This document shows positions 1 through 5,295 of a stretch of 5,749 nucleotides of DNA, one piece after another (positions within the stretch are counted from its first letter, which is position 1; the number at the start of each line of letters is the position of its first letter). Both the position numbers and the translations under genes were made by a program. The DNA comes from Thermoplasmata archaeon (GTDB taxonomy: Archaea > Thermoplasmatota > Thermoplasmata > Thermoplasmatales > Thermoplasmataceae): assembly GCA_021802365.1 (NCBI GenBank), contig JAKAAJ010000063.1, forward strand, positions 1 through 5,749, in the 5' to 3' direction. Under the pieces are notes generated by a model. That model did no database searches, was not told the origin of the DNA, and worked only from the letters and a program-made list of their open reading frames with translations.

Positions 1-1
1 A

Positions 2-466
2 TTCCTGAAATCCAGGAACGCTTTCAGGAAGAGTGTTGGGAGAGTTCACCAGGTCAGGGGAAGAAGGATGAGAGAATCTGTCCTGGAACACAGCGATGTT
101 GTAATCACAACATCAGGTATGCTTGACGGTGGACCTGTCCTTGGATATATCCAGGAACTTGCCTCTGATCCCAAGAGTGCAATATTCCTTTCAGGTTATC
201 AGGTTGAGGGCACAAACGGAAGAAGCCTCCTTGAGACTGGTATAATAAATATTGCAGGGGCTCCAGTGAAACCTGAGATGCAGGTAGAGTTCTTTGACCT
301 CTCCGCACATGCAGGGCATGATGACCTTGTGAAATTTGTTAAGGAAGTGGACCCAAGCAGAGTAATACTCTGCCATGGTGAGGACAGGCCAAAGCTCCAG
401 GAGGCGCTTGACGGTTATGATGTCATCCTTCCAATGAATGGCCATGAATTTGAACTGAAGGAGTGA
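2..466 (+). CDS. Beta-CASP metallo-beta-lactamase RNase, C-terminal part (5' partial)
   Basis: The reading frame is open from base 2 with no stop before 464-466, so the gene begins left of the window; the ATG at 68 is internal. About 154 C-terminal residues are present. They show the end of the beta-CASP region (VITTSGMLDGGP, then GYQVEGTNGR) and the returning metallo-beta-lactamase motifs: a His in DLSAHAGHDD and a His in ILCHGED, followed by the RNA-specificity tail ending near NGHEFEL. In CPSF-73, Ysh1 and archaeal aCPSF proteins the equivalent histidines are motif B and motif C zinc/catalytic residues. Known members are zinc-dependent endo/exoribonucleases acting in RNA 3'-end processing, transcription termination and decay in the cytoplasm. 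The short C-terminus fits aCPSF2-like proteins. The KH-domain aCPSF1 cannot be excluded, because its distinguishing N-terminus is missing. The family call is firm; the subgroup is inference. Confidence 0.9.
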   Translation, partial: FLKSRNAFRKSVGRVHQVRGRRMRESVLEHSDVVITTSGMLDGGPVLGYIQELASDPKSAIFLSGYQVEGTNGRSLLETGIINIAGAPVKPEMQVEFFDLSAHAGHDDLVKFVKEVDPSRVILCHGEDRPKLQEALDGYDVILPMNGHEFELKE

Positions 467-566
467 ATCTCTGCAGTTTCACTTTTTAAGACACGAAGAA
501 GTGATCTCTAAATACATTTTTTAAACCGCAGGGTAAATTTTCATATCTTGATGCCATTCCCATGGG
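467..566 (+). promoter_or_regulatory. Intergenic region with U-run terminator candidates and a weak promoter for the ABC ATPase
   Basis: This spacer separates two genes on the same strand. T-runs at 482-486 and 517-522 could act as archaeal U-tract terminators for the nuclease gene; no hairpin is evident. A/T-rich stretches at 506-515 (TCTAAATACA) and 534-541 (TAAATTTT) are possible TATA boxes. The second lies about 29 nt before the ATG at 567, close to leaderless geometry. There is no Shine-Dalgarno sequence before that ATG, and an in-frame TGA at 549-551 rules out an upstream start. Promoter assignment is tentative. Confidence 0.35.
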
Positions 567-1322
567 ATGCCGGAAATACTCTCCTTTGAACATGCACACA
601 TGGAGTATTCGACTAAGCGTGCAAAACTAGTTTCTGTAGGAGATGTTTCCTTCAAAGTAAACCAGAATGAATTCGTCACTCTCATTGGACCATCAGGATG
701 TGGGAAATCAACTCTCATAAATATGGTGCTTGGCCTGGTGAAACCAAGCTCAGGATCCGTTCTGATTTCAGGAAAACCTGTTGAGCAGCATACAAGCAGG
801 ATTGGTGTCGTTTTTCAGAATGCTGCACTGTTCCCATGGCTTGATATACAGCACAATGTAGAGGTTGTTCTGGAACCCCTTATACGGGATAAGCAGGAAA
901 GAACAGCGACTGCTCTGAAATTCATGAAGATGGTTGGTATAGACGGATTTGAAAGAGCCTATCCCAAGGAACTCTCTGGGGGAATGAAGCAGAGAGTATC
1001 CATTGCCCGAGCACTGGCAACTTCACCAGACCTTTTGATCCTTGACGAGCCTTTTGTGGGCCTTGATGTGTTCTCTGCCCAGGCACTGAGGGAGGAACTT
1101 CTCGATCTCTGGGAATCTCCAGAAACTCCGCCCCACACTGTTCTCATGGTCACACACAATGTTGATGAGGCAGTTCAGTTGAGCGATCGTCTTATAATTC
1201 TCAGCAGAAGGCCAAGCCATGTTGTCCAAGAGATGAAGATTGATCTTGGAAGGCCCAGAAACACAAGGGAGCCTGAGTTTTACCAGAAGGTGGACGAAGT
1301 AGTCAGCGTAATGTCTCCATGA
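567..1322 (+). CDS. ABC transporter ATP-binding protein, nitrate/sulfonate/taurine importer class
   Basis: A 251-residue nucleotide-binding subunit with every core motif intact: Walker A GPSGCGKST (41-49), Q-loop Gln84 in VVFQNAALFPW, signature LSGGMKQR (136-143), Walker B LLILDEP (156-162), D-loop around Asp167 and H-loop His197 in MVTHNVDEA. The FPW after the Q-loop and the overall length match SsuB/TauB/NrtD-type importers, in which two ATPases drive two inner-membrane permeases. The region after Walker B (LDVFSAQALREELLDLW) and the RPRNTREPEF tail resemble the subgroup that usually carries an extra C-terminal AAA-associated domain, but this protein stops where that domain would begin. No permease or substrate-binding protein is in the window, so substrate is unknown: sulfonate, nitrate and others are all possible. 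The ATG at 567 is the only in-frame start. It converges on the MarC gene with a 17-bp gap. Confidence 0.9.
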   Translation: MPEILSFEHAHMEYSTKRAKLVSVGDVSFKVNQNEFVTLIGPSGCGKSTLINMVLGLVKPSSGSVLISGKPVEQHTSRIGVVFQNAALFPWLDIQHNVEVVLEPLIRDKQERTATALKFMKMVGIDGFERAYPKELSGGMKQRVSIARALATSPDLLILDEPFVGLDVFSAQALREELLDLWESPETPPHTVLMVTHNVDEAVQLSDRLIILSRRPSHVVQEMKIDLGRPRNTREPEFYQKVDEVVSVMSP

Positions 1323-1339
1323 CCCTGTTTCTGCAGTTT

Positions 1340-1948
1340 CTATTTGATGACACTGAATGACTGCAGTGCAATTATAAAGAACTGGATGGCAACACCAGCC
1401 ACGAGAAGCCCGAATATTCTCGTAAGGGCTTTCATTACCTTGTCTCCAAGGACTCGAAGTATCTTGGAAGAGAAAATGAAGAATATGTAGATTATAAGCA
1501 TCAGGATTATGACTGATGCAATTGTGAATATGTCATCGTATATTGATCCCTTCATCAGTATGATGACAAGTGAAATGGCTCCAGGGCCTGCAATGAAAGG
1601 TGTGGCAAACGGCACAATTCCTATGTCGTAATCGATCTTTCCTCCCATGGACTTCGGCCTGTCACCCTCCCTCACCATCTCTATACCCATGATCAGGAGA
1701 ATTAGCCCGCCTGCTATCTCAAGTGCTTCAATTGAGATGCCGAAATAGTACAGTATATAGGACCCAAGAATGGCAAACATTATCAGTATCATTCCGCCAT
1801 AAAGGGTTGCATCCCTAGTCACAGTCCTGCGGCTCTTCTGATCCATTGAGCCTGTCATGGCAATGAATAGAACCAGGCTGCCGAATGGATCAATAACAAC
1901 GAAAAGCCTTACGAAAATACCAAGAAAATCCAGGGCAAGGGATGTCAA
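1340..1948 (-). CDS. MarC-family integral membrane protein
   Basis: A 202-residue hydrophobic protein with about six membrane helices (roughly 6-30, 49-71, 75-92, 109-134, 139-163, 174-198), the normal MarC (UPF0056) size and topology. Family marks are IDPFG (19-23) in helix 1, a glycine-rich helix 3 ending GIEM, PFATPFIAGPGAIS (113-126) in helix 4, and TRIFGLLVAGVAIQ (176-189) in helix 6. The conserved helices 1 and 4 suggest an internal duplication as in other small transporters. Despite the name, MarC has not been shown to cause multiple antibiotic resistance; its substrate is unknown. The start is TTG at 1948: no ATG or GTG lies between it and the upstream in-frame stop (1973-1975), and the first internal Met is past helix 1. 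A GAGG sits only 2 nt before the TTG, too close to be a standard ribosome site. It lies 64 bp after the MetE-like gene on the same strand, but a TATA-like element suggests its own promoter. Confidence 0.9.
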   Translation of the reverse strand: MTSLALDFLGIFVRLFVVIDPFGSLVLFIAMTGSMDQKSRRTVTRDATLYGGMILIMFAILGSYILYYFGISIEALEIAGGLILLIMGIEMVREGDRPKSMGGKIDYDIGIVPFATPFIAGPGAISLVIILMKGSIYDDIFTIASVIILMLIIYIFFIFSSKILRVLGDKVMKALTRIFGLLVAGVAIQFFIIALQSFSVIK

Positions 1949-1962
1949 TGCCTCTGTAATAT

Positions 1963-1978
1963 CTATAAAATATTAAAA
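1963..1978 (-). promoter_or_regulatory. TATA-like promoter element for the MarC gene
   Basis: Read on the minus strand this is TTTTAATATTTTATAG. The TTTTAATA portion (1971-1978) is centred about 26 nt upstream of the TTG at 1948, the spacing expected if transcription begins at or near the start codon. The overlapping TTTTATAG is a second possible box, but it would place initiation inside the gene. No experimental support is visible. Confidence 0.4.
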
Positions 1979-1986
1979 TTAGATGG

Positions 1987-1997
1987 AAATTAAAAAT
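1987..1997 (-). terminator. Possible U-tract terminator after the MetE-like gene
   Basis: On the minus strand a run of five T residues (1992-1996) in TATTTTTAATTT begins about 17 nt after the MetE-like stop codon. Archaeal intrinsic termination can work on T-runs alone; no stable hairpin precedes it. The same A/T-rich stretch abuts the MarC promoter element, so its role is uncertain. Confidence 0.3.
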
Positions 1998-2012
1998 ACT
2001 GCGAATTTGAGG

Positions 2013-3164
2013 TTATTCTGAAAGCCTTGCACCAAGTGCCAGGGACTTCAATTTCTTAACCGCTATTGACCGGGGCACACTTCCAAGGCCGGAGAATGTT
2101 TCAAAGCCACAGTCAGTGCCTCCCATCACCCTCTCAGGGCCTATTTCATCAATATCTGCAAGATTCTTCAGCTTCAGGTAGACTGTTTCTGGAGTTTCCA
2201 CAAATGGGGATTTAACATCTATGACGCCTGCAGCAATCTTCAAATGCTTTGGCCAGCCGTGTTCCTTTGTGTATTTCCTTATGATCACCGGATCTCCTGC
2301 ATGCCTGGCGTTTGCCATCTCTCCTACAATTGTTCCGGCCTTCAGTTTTAGAATTTCCGGCAAGACCATTGAATAGTCCGGGTCTGTCAGATGAGCTGAG
2401 GGATAATTTCCGTAGCAGTAATGCACTCTGATTCTATCCTGTGGAAGCCCGGAAATGGCCTCATTTATTGCCTGCACATGCAGAGGCAGTGCCTTTGCAA
2501 AATCACTTGCCCAGTCAACCCCAAGGCTCCTGGCCATTGCCAGATCTGGAGCATCTATCTGGAGATCAGCCCCATCCACAGAAAGTATGGCGCGATATTC
2601 CTTTGAAAGCTCTTTTGAAAGGCTGAAGAGGAATTCCTCATGATCATGATAGGCCTTTCCATGGGGATAGAACACAGTTATCACTCCAGGTGAGGGAGCG
2701 GGTATGAATATTCTTGCTGATCCTTTCTTCTTAGCATTTCTGACGGAGTTTTCTGTCTCACTCCTGGCCAGCTTCTCGCCTTTGTATACAAGAGGGCTTT
2801 CAATAGCTGCAAGATCAAATGTCTTTGCGTCAGAAATTATCTTCGACATGGCAGGATTTGCCTCTGTCAGTTCTTTATAGAAGTCCGGCGAAAATTCCGG
2901 TGAAACCTTTTTCGAGGATGAAAAGCCTGAGAATCTGTTTGGGATGTAAGTAGTGTAGCCTGACTTTCTCTCCTCTCCATTGCTGATCCAGTCCAGGCCG
3001 AATGGGAGGGAGTCGGGATGAAGCTGGTCGTTCATTGCAAGCTCCTCTCCCCTGTTTATAGCATCAATGTGGGATTCGTCAATTTCACCTGTCTTTGTCT
3101 TTCTGAGAAGCTCTTCTATCTCTGGTGTTCTGAAGTAACTGCCGGTCATTGTTGTTTTGAACAT
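2013..3164 (-). CDS. MetE-like zinc-dependent methyltransferase, short form (cobalamin-independent methionine synthase C-terminal family)
   Basis: 383 residues covering only the catalytic (C-terminal) TIM barrel of the MetE family; the N-terminal half of full-length MetE (about 750 residues) is absent, as usual for archaeal and YxjG-type proteins. Candidate zinc ligands are all present: His248 and Cys250 (VHYCYGN), Glu282 (VGEMANARH) and Cys352 (GGTDCGF), matching the His-Cys-Glu-Cys set of MetE. QIDAPDLAM (202-210) and AGVIDVKSPFVETPE (312-326) are also typical. Such enzymes activate a thiol on zinc for alkyl transfer. Methionine synthesis from homocysteine is one candidate, but relatives include epoxyalkane:coenzyme M transferase, so donor and acceptor remain unproven. 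The H-x-C-x-GN...H and GxTDCGF context resembles the 'methionine synthase II' branch rather than proven MetE. The start ATG at 3164 gives the familiar TTMTGSYFR opening. The gene is divergent from the sulfoquinovose synthase and shares its upstream region. Confidence 0.85.
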   Translation of the reverse strand: MFKTTMTGSYFRTPEIEELLRKTKTGEIDESHIDAINRGEELAMNDQLHPDSLPFGLDWISNGEERKSGYTTYIPNRFSGFSSSKKVSPEFSPDFYKELTEANPAMSKIISDAKTFDLAAIESPLVYKGEKLARSETENSVRNAKKKGSARIFIPAPSPGVITVFYPHGKAYHDHEEFLFSLSKELSKEYRAILSVDGADLQIDAPDLAMARSLGVDWASDFAKALPLHVQAINEAISGLPQDRIRVHYCYGNYPSAHLTDPDYSMVLPEILKLKAGTIVGEMANARHAGDPVIIRKYTKEHGWPKHLKIAAGVIDVKSPFVETPETVYLKLKNLADIDEIGPERVMGGTDCGFETFSGLGSVPRSIAVKKLKSLALGARLSE

Positions 3165-3277
3165 GAATAATGATTGAGCAGTATGATAAAAATGGTTATA
3201 GAGAAACTATTACCAGGAGTAATAACACCTTCAGGAATGGTTCAAAATTTTATTATCAGGAGGATGATCAGGTACAT
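3165..3277. promoter_or_regulatory. Divergent promoter region between the MetE-like gene and UDP-sulfoquinovose synthase
   Basis: This 113-bp region carries a TATA-like element for each direction. For the leftward gene, TTTTTAT (minus strand, 3186-3192) is centred 25 nt before the ATG at 3164. For the rightward gene, TTTTATTA (3248-3255) is centred about 26 nt before the GTG at 3278. Both spacings fit leaderless transcripts. An AGGAGG at 3258-3263 ends 14 nt before the GTG, farther than a normal Shine-Dalgarno, and would lie outside a leaderless mRNA. The plus-strand frame stays open back to an ATG at 3170, but that start would place the protein's first codons almost on top of the divergent gene. 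I treat the region as non-coding. Confidence 0.6.
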
Positions 3278-4480
3278 GTGAAAATACTGATCATGGGGGC
3301 TGACGGGTATATCGGCTGGCCTCTTCTAATGAGAGAATCACTGAAGGGCCATGAGGTTGCAGCCCTTGACAATTATTTTACAAGGAGGAGAGTAAAGGAA
3401 GTTGGTTCAGACTCTGTCTCACCCATTCTTTCACTCTCTGCCAGATTGAGTAAGCTTTCTGCCATAACTGGCAAGAAATATCCCCTTTACAGGGGAAATG
3501 CCAGCAATCCCTCATTTCTGCTGAATTGTATAAAGGAGTTCAGGCCGGATGCCATTGTCCATCTGGCTGAGCAGAGATCTGCCCCCTACTCAATGCTTGG
3601 CCTTAAGCAGGCTTCAGCAACCATGAGCAACAACATAATCAGCACCATGAATCTCATATATGCAGTAAAGGAATATGTTCCTGATGCCCACATACTGAAG
3701 CTGGGTACCATGGGTGAGTACGGAACACCGAACATAGACATTCCCGAGGGATTTTTTGAAGTCAGTTACAATGGCCGCAAAGATTTTCTTCCTTTCCCCA
3801 AGCAGGCTGGCTCCTGGTACCACTGGACAAAGGTTCATGATTCAAACAACCTGATGTTTGCCAACAGGCTCTGGAAGACCCGCATTACTGATGTCATGCA
3901 GGGTGTTGTTTACGGAACAAGAACAAGAGAGATCACTGAAACCGGCCTTTATACAAGATTTGACATAGATGAGGTCTGGGGGACTGCACTCAACAGGTTC
4001 TGTGCTCAGGCAGTAGCAGACCTTCCCATTACCCCATACGGAAAGGGGGGTCAGACAAGAGGATTCCTTTCACTTGAGGACAGCATAAACTGCCTGGACA
4101 TTGCACTTCACAAGCCTCCATCAGAAGGGGAATACAGGGTATTCAACCAGTTCGACGAACACTACAGCGTCAGGTATCTGGCAGATACTGTGAAGAGGGT
4201 CTATGAATCCGAAGCAGGCAATAAGGCGGAAATAGTGAATGTTGAGAACCCGAGGCTTGAGCTGGAGGAACATTACTACAACCCGGAGCACAGGAAACTC
4301 AGTGACCTTGGTTATGTACCCTCAAACACTCTTGAGAATGAACTAAAAGTTATCCTTGGCGATCTTGAACTGTGGAAGAAAAGGATCCTCTCATTGAGGA
4401 AGGTGATAACTCCAAAAACAGTATGGAGCAGAAGCCAGATCAACATCCCCGGAGTTCAGACTCCTCAAGGGACCTCCTGA
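3278..4480 (+). CDS. agl3: UDP-sulfoquinovose synthase (SQD1/Agl3 family)
   Basis: A 400-residue extended short-chain dehydrogenase that makes UDP-sulfoquinovose from UDP-glucose and sulfite, with a tightly bound NAD. Visible marks, numbered from the GTG start: NAD-binding GADGYIGWP (7-15), AEQRSAPYSM (97-106), active-site TMGEYGTPNIDI (144-155), the catalytic pair Tyr181 and Lys185 in WYHWTKVHDSNN, GVVYGTRT (209-216) and GKGGQTRGFLSLED (255-268). These blocks match plant SQD1 nearly word for word, including its Thr/Met-Glu/Tyr/Lys active site, and separate it from ordinary UDP-glucose 4-epimerases. The frame is open from an ATG at 3170, but those 36 extra residues are low in structure; the Rossmann strand MKILIMG begins exactly at the GTG, which also has a well-placed TATA element. 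The product probably feeds sulfonated sugar into N-glycans of surface proteins, as shown for Sulfolobus Agl3, or into sulfolipid. The last 13 codons overlap the convergent nucleotidyltransferase. Confidence 0.93.
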   Translation: MKILIMGADGYIGWPLLMRESLKGHEVAALDNYFTRRRVKEVGSDSVSPILSLSARLSKLSAITGKKYPLYRGNASNPSFLLNCIKEFRPDAIVHLAEQRSAPYSMLGLKQASATMSNNIISTMNLIYAVKEYVPDAHILKLGTMGEYGTPNIDIPEGFFEVSYNGRKDFLPFPKQAGSWYHWTKVHDSNNLMFANRLWKTRITDVMQGVVYGTRTREITETGLYTRFDIDEVWGTALNRFCAQAVADLPITPYGKGGQTRGFLSLEDSINCLDIALHKPPSEGEYRVFNQFDEHYSVRYLADTVKRVYESEAGNKAEIVNVENPRLELEEHYYNPEHRKLSDLGYVPSNTLENELKVILGDLELWKKRILSLRKVITPKTVWSRSQINIPGVQTPQGTS

Positions 4481-5189
4481 GGACTTCTGCATACTTTTTA
4501 GCTTTTCCCACGCTCAACCATTTTTCCCTTTCCACTTTTCTTGCAGAAACTTCTTTTCCCTTCTGGATTGACATATTTATTGCCGGTGTAAGCTCCCCAC
4601 CTATCTTTTCTGTATCCCTGAGATTATCCATCACATCAGAGTTCAAAAAATAAACTGCACAGAGGCCATATTCTGATCTTGGATTGGCTGGTTTCTCATC
4701 AACAGAAATAACCCTAATCTCGCCATTGTGCTCTTCAATGGCGGGGCATCCGTAATTTCTCGGGTTGTCCACCTTCATTATGTTAAGAGTGCTTCTTCCT
4801 TTGAAATGGCCATTAACTGCTGAATGGAAGAACTCACCTCCGTCAGCCAGAAACCCGTCACCTGCGTTTAGAATGAAATCCTCACCAGAGACAAAATCAT
4901 CTGCCATTAGGACTGCATTTCCATATCCATCGGCTCTGGGTTGATATAGGATTTCAACATCCGGAAATTCATTGTTGATATATGTGCGTGTGATCATATC
5001 CGTCGGATTTATCACGCAGGCTATATCCTTCAGGCCGCTATTGATCATGCCGCTGATTATGCAGTCCAGCACCGGCCTCAGTACAATGCGCCCATCACGG
5101 CAGTCATAGAGTGGAAGCATTTCTTTCCTGAATTTCCCGTCAAGGCCTGACCTGGTCCCGAGACCAGCTGCTGTGATGACCCCTTTCAT
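4440..5189 (-). CDS. Sugar-1-phosphate nucleotidyltransferase, GalU/RmlA type (probable UTP-glucose-1-phosphate uridylyltransferase)
   Basis: A 249-residue nucleotidyltransferase-fold enzyme joining a sugar 1-phosphate to an NTP with release of pyrophosphate. Visible motifs, numbered from the ATG at 5189: the nucleotide loop AAGLGTR (7-13), KEMLPL (22-27), a substrate/base segment around Gln83 and ADGYGNAV (86-93), the metal-binding Asp111 in NAGDGFL, NYGCP (145-149) and DEKP (164-167). KEMLP and the size suit archaeal GalU-like enzymes; there is no C-terminal left-handed-helix acyltransferase domain as in GlmU or some archaeal relatives. UDP-glucose formation is the best guess because the adjacent convergent gene consumes UDP-glucose, but dTDP-, GDP- or CDP-sugar synthesis cannot be excluded. 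An in-frame ATG at 5198 would add Met-Gly-Asn. I prefer 5189, because MKGVITAAG is the usual opening and a TATA-like element lies 27 nt upstream of it. Its 3' end overlaps the synthase gene by 41 bp. Confidence 0.87.
   Translation of the reverse strand: MKGVITAAGLGTRSGLDGKFRKEMLPLYDCRDGRIVLRPVLDCIISGMINSGLKDIACVINPTDMITRTYINNEFPDVEILYQPRADGYGNAVLMADDFVSGEDFILNAGDGFLADGGEFFHSAVNGHFKGRSTLNIMKVDNPRNYGCPAIEEHNGEIRVISVDEKPANPRSEYGLCAVYFLNSDVMDNLRDTEKIGGELTPAINMSIQKGKEVSARKVEREKWLSVGKAKKYAEVLRRSLEESELRGC
4495..4525 (+). terminator. Possible U-tract terminator for UDP-sulfoquinovose synthase
   Basis: T-runs at 4495-4499 and 4521-4525, with TTTT at 4503-4506 between them, begin 15 nt after the synthase stop codon. 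This fits archaeal T-rich termination without a hairpin. The segment is also antisense to the C-terminal codons of the convergent nucleotidyltransferase (lysine-rich, giving A-runs on its own strand), so the T-runs may simply reflect that coding sequence. Confidence 0.3.
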
Positions 5190-5295
5190 GTTGCCCATTA
5201 AAGCTTGGAATGATTATTATCTTTACACAAAGGGGATCATTGCCTTCGACATATCAATCCCCAAAAATAGAATACAGGAAATGTATCGCACTGGC
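5190..5295. promoter_or_regulatory. Divergent promoter region between the nucleotidyltransferase and the sugar kinase
   Basis: A second back-to-back promoter region. On the minus strand, ATAATAATCA (5211-5220) is centred about 27 nt before the ATG at 5189. On the plus strand, AAAAATAGAATA (5263-5274) is centred about 26-28 nt before the ATG at 5296. Neither start has a convincing Shine-Dalgarno. The spacing therefore supports leaderless transcripts and helps choose between nested ATGs on both sides (5198 versus 5189, and 5281 versus 5296). Confidence 0.5.

Noticed and set aside
191..445. Minus-strand open frame of 84 residues opposite the nuclease gene
   Set aside because: It lies entirely within the conserved beta-CASP coding region on the other strand and has no family features.
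470..1340. 11-bp direct repeat TCTGCAGTTTC at 470-480 and 1330-1340, flanking the ABC ATPase gene
   Set aside because: A few 11-bp matches are expected by chance in a window this size. The copies lack flanking inverted repeats or a transposase, so they do not support a mobile element.
2421..2643. Three overlapping plus-strand open frames of about 61 residues
   Set aside because: All are antisense to the conserved barrel of the MetE-like gene and show no recognisable motif or promoter.
4372..4653. 93-residue plus-strand open frame
   Set aside because: It overlaps the synthase in another frame and the nucleotidyltransferase on the opposite strand. Both of those have strong family motifs, while this translation shows none.
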